Shown: in pieces, positions 46,584-53,486 of the stretch | How positions within the stretch are numbered: position 1 is the stretch's first letter | How the letters are laid out: each line of letters opens with the position of its first letter | Source of the DNA: Streptomyces sp. NBC_01571 | GTDB taxonomy: Bacteria > Actinomycetota > Actinomycetes > Streptomycetales > Streptomycetaceae | DNA length: 64,000 bases | NCBI RefSeq assembly: GCF_026339875.1 | Contig: NZ_JAPEPZ010000001.1 | Span: 5,332,001 to 5,396,000 of the forward strand | Reading direction: 5' to 3' | Notes under the pieces: generated by a model | The model's database searches: none | Told to the model about the DNA's origin: nothing | Seen by the model: the letters and a program-made list of their open reading frames with translations, nothing else | Translations under genes and position numbers: made by a program

Positions 46584-47132
46584 TCAGTTCTGGTGCGACT
46601 GGTAGTGCGCGACGGCGTCGGAGGTGCGGCCGGCGCCGTACACCCGGAGGAACTCTGCCAGTTCCGGGTGGGTCGGAGCGAGGGTGTCGGCGGCCTCGAT
46701 GATGTCCCCGGCGGCCGCCACGGAGCGCAGCAGCGACTGGATCTCGCGGACCACCCGCTTGACCGTGGGCGCACCGGAACTGCTCGTCGACTGCGTGGTG
46801 TTGTTGAGCACGGAGCCCCCCTGCGACTTCTTGATCTCGTCCATGCGCTCGGTCGCCTCGGCGGCGCTGACGCTGCCGTCCGCCACCTGCCCCGCCAGAT
46901 CCTGCAGCAGCTGGACTCGCTGGACCACCGCGGGGTTGCCGATCTTGGCTCGCTGGCCGCTCATCAGCTGCGACAGCATGGGCGCGGACAGGCCCAGTAC
47001 TCCGGCAAGACGCGCCTGGTTGAGGCCCAGATCGTCTATGAGCCTACGGAAGAGCGTCCCCAGCGGCTCCCCGTACCAGTTCCGCTGCAGCTCCTGGGCT
47101 CTTGCGGTTGCTTCTTGCTGTGCGGCGTCCAT
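46584..47132 (-). CDS. XRE-like helix-turn-helix DNA-binding protein
   Basis: 182 residues from ATG 47132 (GGGGAGA 5 bp upstream); a TTG eight codons earlier is rejected. The HTH lies at about 25-75: LGTLFRRLIDDLGLNQARLAGVLGLSAPMLSQLMSGQRAKIGNP. The C-terminal half is helical (VKRVVREIQSLLRSVAAAGDIIEAADTLAP) and may dimerise. I recognise it as a conserved streptomycete regulator found beside this kinase gene, but its targets are unknown. It ends 129 bp before the kinase start, so co-transcription is plausible. Confidence 0.85.
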   Translation of the reverse strand: MDAAQQEATARAQELQRNWYGEPLGTLFRRLIDDLGLNQARLAGVLGLSAPMLSQLMSGQRAKIGNPAVVQRVQLLQDLAGQVADGSVSAAEATERMDEIKKSQGGSVLNNTTQSTSSSGAPTVKRVVREIQSLLRSVAAAGDIIEAADTLAPTHPELAEFLRVYGAGRTSDAVAHYQSHQN

Positions 47133-47230
47133 TGCGTCTCCCCATCGCTTCCCCAAAACCGTGGTTCGCTGTCGCGAACCACGTCGAGCATCTTACGGAG
47201 AGTGGTCGCCCACGGGGACCCCCAATCTTT

Positions 47231-47261
47231 TTGCGAGATACCGGGGGTGACCCGGTACTCT
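47231..47261 (+). promoter_or_regulatory. Possible promoter of tRNA-Ala
   Basis: TTGCGA (47231-47236), 19-bp spacer, TACTCT (47256-47261), 53 bp before the tRNA. The spacer is slightly long. Confidence 0.4.
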
Positions 47262-47313
47262 GGTGCCCGGCGCCCGTCGGTATCCGAATCAACCGGCCGG
47301 ACGCTTCCCTCAA

Positions 47314-47386
47314 GGGGCCTTAGCTCAGTTGGTAGAGCGCTGTCTTTGCATGGCAGATGTCAGGGGTTCGACTCCCCTAGGCTCCA
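47314..47386 (+). tRNA. tRNA-Ala (TGC)
   Basis: 73 nt cloverleaf: acceptor GGGGCCT with AGGCTCC (one G-U pair), anticodon TGC in CTTTGCATG, T-arm AGGGG-TTCGACT-CCCCT. CCA is not encoded. Partner of tRNA-Ile in the actinobacterial ile-ala arrangement after gyrA. Confidence 0.97.
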
Positions 47387-47394
47387 CACCTCGG

Positions 47395-47430
47395 ACCGGC
47401 CGGACGCCTTCATGGCGACCGGCCGGTTTT
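47395..47430 (+). terminator. tRNA-Ala terminator
   Basis: CCGGCCGG (47396-47403) pairs with CCGGCCGG (47419-47426) and the stem continues with CGCC/GGCG; TTTT follows. Confidence 0.8.
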
Positions 47431-47788
47431 CGTATGCCCCGCTTTGCCCCTTCATGGTGACCTGCGTCACAGGGTTCAGTTCGCAGGCGTTGCATTTGTT
47501 TGCGCAAATGGACGGGGTGCGCGAGGGCCCCGGGGCCCTCGCGCGGGCGGTCTCCGCGCCCCGGGGGAGGTCGGGCTCCACTGTCGGAGCCGTGCGTGAA
47601 CTGGCACAAGCAGAGGTGTGTAACCAGGGCAATGCGCACGGTGAAGAGAGTCTGTGTGGATGTTGTGCGTGAAGGCCGTTGCAAACGTCATCGCGGACGG
47701 AATCCGTAAACGAGAGCCTTCCCCGCCGGCGTTCCCGCCGTCCCTTGCTCTGTCCTCCCCGGTGCGACGGGCGCCGCGGTTTTGGCCC
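47431..47788. other. Intergenic region with long palindromes
   Basis: 358 bp with no supportable gene. It holds a short inverted repeat CATTTG/CAAATG around TTTGCG (47493-47510) and a loopless 26-bp palindrome at 47519-47544. Confidence 0.5.
47519..47544. repeat. 26-bp perfect palindrome
   Basis: Each arm is GCGCGAGGGCCCC or its complement with no spacer. Not placed directly after any gene. Confidence 0.7.
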
Positions 47789-47802
47789 GTTCCACGTGAA
47801 AC
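47789..47802. other. parS-like site
   Basis: GTTCCACGTGAAAC, one change from the Streptomyces consensus and equal to the form seen in Bacillus. It touches the terminator hairpin that begins at 47801. Confidence 0.6.
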
Positions 47803-47850
47803 AACGCTGTGGGGCAGGAGACCCTCAAGTCTCCTGCCCCACAGCGTTGT
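47801..47850 (-). terminator. Strong hairpin terminator downstream of DUF5324 gene
   Basis: A perfect 21-bp stem with an 8-nt loop, 20 bp after the minus-strand stop. A parS-like site abuts its distal arm. Confidence 0.85.
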
Positions 47851-47869
47851 TGATGTCCTGGACCAGGAC

Positions 47870-48559
47870 TCAGTGGCGATCGTCGCGCTTCGCCGCTTCC
47901 TCCTCGGCCTGCTTGGCCTGGACCTCGGGGTCGAGGTCGGGTCGGCCGCTGCCGTCGACCGATGTCAGGCGGCCCGGCTCGGGCACCTCCGTCGCGGCGG
48001 GGGGCTCGACCAGCCAGTCAGGATTGGCCTGCTTGTCCCACCACCTCCAGGCGGCGTAGGCGCCACCGGCCAGAAGTCCCAGGACGGCCAGTCCCTTGAC
48101 GGCGCGGCCGGCCTTGGCCCGCCGCCGATGCTTGCGGACCAGCTTCTCGATCTCCCTGGGCGAGACCTGTCCGCGCAGTGCGGCCAGCGCCGCCGCACCC
48201 CGTGACGCGGCCTCCTCCCGTACCGGCTGGGCCGCGGCCATGGCCTGCCCGATTCTCGGCTTGGTGTAGTCGGCGGCCTGGAGCGCCGCCTGGCGGGTAC
48301 GGACGGCTGCGTGGTCGACCTTGGGCGGCACGTGGGAACGCGCCTGCTCGAGGCGCGGTGCGAGATGGGCGTCGTACTGCACGCGGGCCTGCTCTGCGGC
48401 CAGCGACATCTTGGGCGCGAGCCGTACGCGTGCCTCGTTCGCGTAGTGCGAGGCCCGGTCCTTGGCCGTGTCGGCGTAAGGCGCCACCACTTCCGCGGCG
48501 TGCAGCACGCTGTCCTTCGCCGAGCCGGTCGCGGCGCGCACGCTGTCAATGCGGGTCAC
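47870..48559 (-). CDS. DUF5324 membrane-associated protein
   Basis: 229 residues from GTG 48559, with a strong GAGGAGG ribosome-binding site; the open frame upstream of it is not protein-like. Residues 1-110 are a long amphipathic, Ala-rich helical region (RIDSVRAATGSAKDSVLHAAEVVAPYADTAK), then a basic segment (KHRRRAKAG) and one membrane helix at about 150-170 (GLAVLGLLAGGAYAAWRWW), then an acidic tail. The family is streptomycete-specific and of unknown function. Confidence 0.85.
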   Translation of the reverse strand: MTRIDSVRAATGSAKDSVLHAAEVVAPYADTAKDRASHYANEARVRLAPKMSLAAEQARVQYDAHLAPRLEQARSHVPPKVDHAAVRTRQAALQAADYTKPRIGQAMAAAQPVREEAASRGAAALAALRGQVSPREIEKLVRKHRRRAKAGRAVKGLAVLGLLAGGAYAAWRWWDKQANPDWLVEPPAATEVPEPGRLTSVDGSGRPDLDPEVQAKQAEEEAAKRDDRH

Positions 48560-48872
48560 GGGTTTTCCTCCTCCTCGGTGGCGTACTTGGGCGTTCGAGT
48601 ACCCCAAACAGGCACAGTCCACCTTTCCACCCTTTTCGAGATCATGCCCCTTGCGCGACGGCGGGGCATGCGAGATAGGGCATACGGGGCAACAGGGCCT
48701 TACCACCGACCCTGCCACGGATCGGCGCTCGCGGCGCCGCCCGCGGGAGGACTCGACGCGTTTTCCGCAAGAGGGACGACGGGATGTTCGCCCGGAGGTG
48801 GTGGTCGGACGACGCGAGGCCCGGTCCGTGCGAGGATCGGGGGGTCAAAAAGAAGGCAACGGAAGGCAGATC
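48560..48872. other. Divergent intergenic region DUF5324/cyclophilin
   Basis: 313 bp expected to contain both promoters. I see no clear hexamers, repeats or small genes in it. Confidence 0.5.
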
Positions 48873-49406
48873 GTGGCCGAGCAGCTTTACGCCACCCTGA
48901 AGACCAACCAAGGCGACATCGAAGTCCGGCTCCTGCCGAACCACGCGCCCAAGACGGTCCGGAACTTCGTCGAGCTCGCCACGGGTGAGCGGGAGTGGGT
49001 CAACCCGGAGACGGGTGCGAAGTCCACGGACAAGCTCTACGACGGCACGGTCTTCCACCGGGTGATCAGCGGATTCATGATCCAGGGCGGTGACCCGCTC
49101 GGCAACGGCACGGGTGGCCCGGGCTACCAGTTCGAGGACGAGTTCCACCCCGACCTCGCCTTCGACAAGCCGTATCTGCTCGCCATGGCCAACGCGGGCC
49201 CCGGTACCAACGGCTCGCAGTTCTTCATCACCGTCTCCCCGACGGCGTGGCTGACCCGCAAGCACACCATCTTCGGCGAGGTCGCCGGCCCGGCCAGCCA
49301 GAAGGTCGTGGATGCCATCGCGGGCACCCAGACCAACCCGCGCACCGACCGTCCGGTCAACGACGTCGTCATCGAGTCGGTCGTCGTCGAGACCCGCGAG
49401 GGCTGA
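48873..49406 (+). CDS. Peptidyl-prolyl cis-trans isomerase (cyclophilin type)
   Basis: Cytoplasmic protein-folding catalyst, 177 residues from GTG 48873 (GGAAGG upstream); longer upstream frames are not cyclophilin-like. Cyclophilin motifs: TNQGDIEVRLLPNHAPKTVRNF, TVFHRVISGFMIQGGDP, and LAMANAGPGTNGSQFFITV, with the active-site Arg in FHRVI and Phe in SQFFI. It corresponds to PpiA (Rv0009) in mycobacteria by position. Confidence 0.95.
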   Translation: MAEQLYATLKTNQGDIEVRLLPNHAPKTVRNFVELATGEREWVNPETGAKSTDKLYDGTVFHRVISGFMIQGGDPLGNGTGGPGYQFEDEFHPDLAFDKPYLLAMANAGPGTNGSQFFITVSPTAWLTRKHTIFGEVAGPASQKVVDAIAGTQTNPRTDRPVNDVVIESVVVETREG

Positions 49407-49449
49407 GCCCGGAGGCCGAGGGGCCCGAGGACTCCCGCAGGGAACCAAA

Positions 49450-49481
49450 CGCCCCGTTCATCCGTAAGGATGGGCGGGGCG
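49450..49481 (+). terminator. Hairpin after the cyclophilin gene
   Basis: CGCCCCG (49450-49456) with CGGGGCG (49475-49481) and an inner CATCC/GGATG pairing. Confidence 0.65.
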
Positions 49482-49513
49482 ATGCAGTGCGTACGACCGA
49501 TTGAGGGGACTCG

Positions 49514-50428
49514 ATGGACCAGGCGCCAGGCAGCCCGCAGGGCCCGAAGGACCAGGGATCGCAGGATGCCCAGGGCTTGCCGACCTGTTACCGGCACCCG
49601 GACCGCGAGACCGGTGTGCGCTGCAGCCGCTGTGAACGGCCGATCTGCCCCGAATGCATGGTCAGCGCGTCCGTCGGCTTCCAGTGCCCCGAATGCGTCC
49701 GGGGCGGCTCCGGTACGGGACACCCGCCGGCGGCCTCCCGGCCCCGCACGCTGGCGGGCGGCACCGTCGCCGCGGACCCCCGGCTCCTCACCAAGATCCT
49801 GATCGGGATCAACCTCGCCCTCTTCCTGGTGCAGCAGGCCGTCGGCGACCGCTTCACCGACAGCTTCGACCTCATCGGCCGGGCGTACGTCCCGGTCCTC
49901 GGCTCGGTCGAGGGCATCGCGGAAGGCCAGTGGTACCGGCTGCTGACGTCGATGTTCCTGCACGCCAGCTATATCCACATCCTGTTCAACATGCTCAGCC
50001 TGTGGTGGATCGGCGGCCCCCTGGAGGCGGCCCTCGGCCGGGCCCGCTACCTGGCGCTGTACTTCGTCTCGGGGTTCGCCGGCAGCGCGCTCACCTACCT
50101 GCTCGCCGCCCCGAACCAGCCGTCGCTCGGCGCCTCCGGCGCGATCTTCGGCCTCTTCGGCGCGACCGGGGTTCTCATGCGCCGGCTCAACTACGACATG
50201 CGCCCGTTGATCGGCCTGCTGGTGGTCAACCTGATCTTCACCTTCACCCCGGCGTTCGGCATTTCCTGGCAGGCCCACATCGGCGGCCTGGTGGGCGGTG
50301 TCGTCGTCGGCTACGCGATGGTCCACGCGCCGCGGGAGCGGCGGGCGCTGGTCCAGTACGGGGTGTGCGCGGCGGTGCTTGTCGCGGTGGTGGTCGCGAC
50401 GCTGGTCAGGACGGCTCAGCTCACCTGA
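49514..50428 (+). CDS. Rhomboid-family intramembrane serine protease with N-terminal zinc finger
   Basis: 304 residues, ATG 49514. The N terminus (about 22-65) has a B-box-like zinc site: CYRHPDRETGVRCSRCERPICPECM...CPEC. The rhomboid domain has about seven membrane helices with the catalytic Ser208 in GASGAIFG and His255 in WQAHIGG; the oxyanion-type HASYIHILFNMLSLW segment is present. Such proteases cleave membrane substrates within the bilayer. The substrate is unknown; the neighbouring envelope genes make an envelope protein likely. Confidence 0.93.
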   Translation: MDQAPGSPQGPKDQGSQDAQGLPTCYRHPDRETGVRCSRCERPICPECMVSASVGFQCPECVRGGSGTGHPPAASRPRTLAGGTVAADPRLLTKILIGINLALFLVQQAVGDRFTDSFDLIGRAYVPVLGSVEGIAEGQWYRLLTSMFLHASYIHILFNMLSLWWIGGPLEAALGRARYLALYFVSGFAGSALTYLLAAPNQPSLGASGAIFGLFGATGVLMRRLNYDMRPLIGLLVVNLIFTFTPAFGISWQAHIGGLVGGVVVGYAMVHAPRERRALVQYGVCAAVLVAVVVATLVRTAQLT

Positions 50429-50708
50429 GCCGCCCCGGTCACCGCTGTTGTCCACAGACGGTGGCGGATCTTGTGCACGCTGTGGGGGAACAGCTGTGCC
50501 CCCTGTCGCTGACCCGAGTTTTCCCAGGTCGGACAGGGGGCGAACAGGCTTGCGGATCCCGGTAGGTCAGTCACACCGGCGTCAACCCTGGATGAGTTAT
50601 CCACAGATCGTCGTTCTTTTTCCACCTGTGGAAAACAGTTGTGGATAACTCAGTGGATAGCCCTGGGGAGAGCTGTCCGGGAGCTGCCGCACCGTCGGTC
50701 GCGGAGCG
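50429..50708. other. Intergenic DnaA-box cluster between rhomboid and crgA genes
   Basis: Contains TTGTCCACA (50448-50456, exact consensus), TTATCCACA (50597-50605), TTTTCCACC (50618-50626), reverse TTTTCCACA (50627-50635) and reverse TTATCCACA (50640-50648). Four of these lie within 52 bp and alternate in direction. The two genes converge here, so the sites are not needed as a promoter. Confidence 0.75.
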
Positions 50709-50963
50709 CTACTTCCACTGCGTGGAGACGCCGAATCCCGCTGCGATGAAGCCGAAACCGACCACGATGTTCCAGTTGTCCAGCGCGTCGACCGGCAGTG
50801 AGCCGTCGGTCACGTAGAAGACCACGATCCAGGCGAGACCGATGAGGAACATGGCCAGCATGACCGGCGCGACCCAGCCGCGGCTGGTGAGCTTGATGTT
50901 GGTCGTCTGCTTCGCCTGGGGTGGCGTGTAGTCGGCCTTCTTGCGGATACGTGACTTCGGCAC
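50709..50963 (-). CDS. crgA: Cell division protein CrgA
   Basis: 84 residues from GTG 50963 with AGGAGA upstream; the frame is open further upstream but that is not conserved. Begins [15 protein letters not shown], with two membrane helices (about 30-50 and 63-82) and ends in STQWK, all diagnostic of CrgA. In Streptomyces it delays FtsZ-ring formation until sporulation septation; in mycobacteria it bridges divisome proteins. Confidence 0.97.
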   Translation of the reverse strand: MPKSRIRKKADYTPPQAKQTTNIKLTSRGWVAPVMLAMFLIGLAWIVVFYVTDGSLPVDALDNWNIVVGFGFIAAGFGVSTQWK

Positions 50964-51105
50964 GAGGGTCTCTCCTGTCGATGCGCTGCGTGGCCGCGCA
51001 GGGAACTGGGGCGGGCTCCGGGGCAGCGTACAAGGGGACACTGAGCGCTCCCCCGGGCGTCCGTTAGCGTAGTGCTTCCGCGGCGCCGAAGGAGATAAGG
51101 GTACG

Positions 51106-51885
51106 TTGAGCAATTCTGCCGACTCTCCAGGGACGGGTTCCAGTCCTGCCGATACGCGCCGTTTCCGGCCCGTTCGCGTGCTCACCGTGGCCGTCTTCGC
51201 CCTCGCCGGCCTTATTTTCTTCACCAGCTTCAATACGGCCAAAGGCACCAATATCCGCACCGACGCGTCCCTGCTGAAGCTCTCCGACCTGATTCAGGAG
51301 CGCAGCCACAAGAACGCGTCGCTCGACGATTCCAACGGCGCGCTGCGGGACCAGGTCGACGCCCTCGCCGGACGGGAGAACGGCGGCAGCAAGGCCGAGA
51401 GCGACAAGGTCGCCGCGCTGGAGAAGAAGGCGGGTACCCAGCCGCTCAAGGGGAAGGCCGTCACGGTCACCCTCAACGACGCCCCGCCGAACGCCACGGC
51501 CAAGCTGCCCGGCTACCCCGAGCCGCAGCCCGACTATCTGGTCATCCACCAGCAGGACCTGCAGGCCGTGGTGAACGCCCTGTGGCTGGGCGGCGCCCAG
51601 GGCATCAAGGTGATGGACCAGCGGCTGATCTCCACGAGCGCCGTGCGCTGCGTCGGCAACACGCTGATTCTGCAGGGACGCGTCTACTCGCCCCCGTACA
51701 AGATCACCGCGGTGGGTGACCCCCAGAAGCTCCAGAAGGCGCTGGCGGACTCCCGGGCGATCCAGAACTACATGGTGTACGTCAACGTCTACGGGCTCGG
51801 CTGGAAAGTCGAGGAGAACGGGACGGTGACTCTTCCCGGCTACTCGGGCACAGTGGATCTCCACTACGCGAAGCCTGTGGAGTAG
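51106..51885 (+). CDS. DUF881 membrane protein
   Basis: 259 residues, TTG start at 51106 with AAGGAG upstream. One N-terminal membrane helix (about 24-43, [18 protein letters not shown]), a coiled-coil-like stretch (50-100), then an extracytoplasmic DUF881 domain ([47 protein letters not shown]). Family role unknown, but it occupies the same place as Rv0012 between crgA and the trpG-type gene in mycobacteria, and resembles divisome-associated bitopic proteins in topology. Confidence 0.9.
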   Translation: MSNSADSPGTGSSPADTRRFRPVRVLTVAVFALAGLIFFTSFNTAKGTNIRTDASLLKLSDLIQERSHKNASLDDSNGALRDQVDALAGRENGGSKAESDKVAALEKKAGTQPLKGKAVTVTLNDAPPNATAKLPGYPEPQPDYLVIHQQDLQAVVNALWLGGAQGIKVMDQRLISTSAVRCVGNTLILQGRVYSPPYKITAVGDPQKLQKALADSRAIQNYMVYVNVYGLGWKVEENGTVTLPGYSGTVDLHYAKPVE

Positions 51886-51911
51886 CCGGAGCCGCTGCCG
51901 CTGGGGGGCCT

Positions 51912-52616
51912 GTGTCGGTGCGAGTGGTCGTCAGGACGTTGAGCGAACTCTGCATCACCGTCGGCACACTGATCGTGCTCTTCGTGGTCTACGTGCTGTT
52001 CTGGACGGGCGTGAAGGCCGACAGCGAGATGGGCCACCAGATCGACCAGCTCCAGCGGCAGTGGTCGAAAGGGGCACTGGCGCAGCAGCGGGGGACGCCC
52101 ACCGCCGCCCCGGCCACCGAGAGCCCGAAGGCGCCGCCCTCCTACACGTACGGCAAGCCCTTCGCGGTGATGTACATCCCGCGTCTTGGTTTCACGTGGA
52201 ACAAGCCCGTGCTCGAAGGCACCGGAACGAGTGTCCTGAAGAAGGGGCTCGGCCACTATCGGGGGACGGCCCAGCTGGGGCAGACGGGGAACTTCGCCGT
52301 TGCGGGACACCGCCGGACCTACGGCGACCCGCTCAAGGACTTTCCGAAGCTGCGACACGGCGACGCGGTGGTGCTGACCGACGGGACGACCTGGTTCACG
52401 TATCGGATCGACAAAGGCCCTTACAAAACCGTACCCACGGACGTTGAGGTGATCGACCCTGTGCCACGTAAGTCCGGGTATACGGCTCCGGGCCGCTACC
52501 TGACGCTGACCACCTGCGAACCGGAGTGGGGTCACAGCCACCGGCTGATCGTCTGGGCGCATCTGGATTCCACACAGCCTGTGGAGGCTGGGAAACCGGG
52601 GGCGCTCCGCCGTTAG
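51912..52616 (+). CDS. Class E sortase (first of three)
   Basis: Membrane transpeptidase that anchors secreted proteins to the cell wall. 234 residues, GTG 51912. N-terminal membrane helix (about 9-33), a linker, then the sortase fold with catalytic His133 (VAGHRRT), Cys202 (LTLTTCEP) and Arg211 (HRLIVWA). The TLTTC form, with Tyr-type surroundings, points to class E, which recognises LAxTG rather than LPxTG. 26 bp after the DUF881 gene. A parS-like sequence lies within the coding region. All catalytic residues are present, so it should be active. Confidence 0.9.
   Translation: MSVRVVVRTLSELCITVGTLIVLFVVYVLFWTGVKADSEMGHQIDQLQRQWSKGALAQQRGTPTAAPATESPKAPPSYTYGKPFAVMYIPRLGFTWNKPVLEGTGTSVLKKGLGHYRGTAQLGQTGNFAVAGHRRTYGDPLKDFPKLRHGDAVVLTDGTTWFTYRIDKGPYKTVPTDVEVIDPVPRKSGYTAPGRYLTLTTCEPEWGHSHRLIVWAHLDSTQPVEAGKPGALRR
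52189..52202. other. parS-like sequence inside a sortase gene
   Basis: GTTTCACGTGGAAC, one change from consensus in one arm. It encodes GFTWN in the sortase core. Confidence 0.45.
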
Positions 52617-52689
52617 TCTGGTCCCGTACGGCGTGGGTCCGGTGGTGCAGGGCGGGGCTCTGACGCCGTGGTGCGACGGAAGGGACGGC

Positions 52690-52851
52690 ATGTACGGCTT
52701 CATCTGGCGGCATCTGCCGGGGAACGCGTGGGTGAAGGCGCTGATCTCACTCGTGCTCGTCCTGGCGGTGGTCTACGTGCTCTTCCAGTACGTCTTCCCC
52801 TGGGCCGAACCGCTGCTCCCCTTCAACGATGTGACGGTGAACAACCAGTGA
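52690..52851 (+). CDS. Small membrane protein (53 aa)
   Basis: Single-helix protein starting MYGFIWRHLPGNAWVKAL, with a membrane segment at about 18-38 (LISLVLVLAVVYVLFQYVF), a Trp-Ala-Glu-Pro loop and the end FNDVTVNNQ. ATG 52690 with AAGGGACGG upstream. The stop overlaps the start of the amidotransferase gene by 4 bp (GTGA), so they are translationally coupled. Conserved in streptomycetes next to that gene; function unknown. Confidence 0.85.
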   Translation: MYGFIWRHLPGNAWVKALISLVLVLAVVYVLFQYVFPWAEPLLPFNDVTVNNQ

Positions 52852-53486
52852 GCGCGCGGATCCTCGTCGTCGACAACTACGACAGCTTCGTCTTCAACCT
52901 GGTCCAGTACCTGTACCAGCTGGGCGCCGAGTGCGAGGTGCTGCGCAACGACGAGGTGTCGACCGCGCACGCGCAGGACGGGTTCGACGGGGTGCTCCTG
53001 TCGCCCGGCCCGGGCGCTCCCGAGCAGGCCGGCGTGTGCATCGAGATGGTCCGCCACTGCGCGGACACCGGGGTACCCGTCTTCGGTGTCTGTCTCGGCA
53101 TGCAGTCGATGCAGGTGGCGTACGGCGGGGTCGTGGACCGTGCGCCGGAGCTGCTGCACGGCAAGACCTCGCTGGTGGAGCACGAGGGCAGGGGCGTCTT
53201 CGCCGGACTGCCGTCCCCCTTCACCGCGACCCGCTACCACTCGCTCGCGGCCGAGCCGGAGACCGTGCCGACCGCGCTGGAGGTCACCGCTCGCACCCAC
53301 GACGGGATCATCATGGGCCTCAGGCACCGTGAACTCCCGGTTGAGGGCGTGCAGTTCCATCCCGAGTCGGTGCTGACCGAACACGGGCACCGGATGCTCG
53401 CCAACTGGCTCGTGGAGTGCGGCGACCAGGGTGCCGTGGCGAGGTCGGCGGGGCTCGCCCCGGTGGTGGGCAGGGCCACGGCGTGA
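52848..53486 (+). CDS. Class I glutamine amidotransferase (PabA/TrpG type)
   Basis: Supplies ammonia from glutamine for aminodeoxychorismate (folate) or anthranilate (tryptophan) synthesis. 212 residues, GTG 52848. ILVVDNYDSFVFNLVQYL at the N terminus, oxyanion GPGAPEQAG, nucleophile in GVCLGMQ, and the His/Glu pair in GVQFHPESVLT. No partner component I gene is nearby. Rv0013 (TrpG) has the same place next to pknB in mycobacteria. Which pathway it serves here cannot be told from sequence alone. Coupled by 4-bp overlaps to genes on both sides. Confidence 0.93.
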   Translation: MSARILVVDNYDSFVFNLVQYLYQLGAECEVLRNDEVSTAHAQDGFDGVLLSPGPGAPEQAGVCIEMVRHCADTGVPVFGVCLGMQSMQVAYGGVVDRAPELLHGKTSLVEHEGRGVFAGLPSPFTATRYHSLAAEPETVPTALEVTARTHDGIIMGLRHRELPVEGVQFHPESVLTEHGHRMLANWLVECGDQGAVARSAGLAPVVGRATA

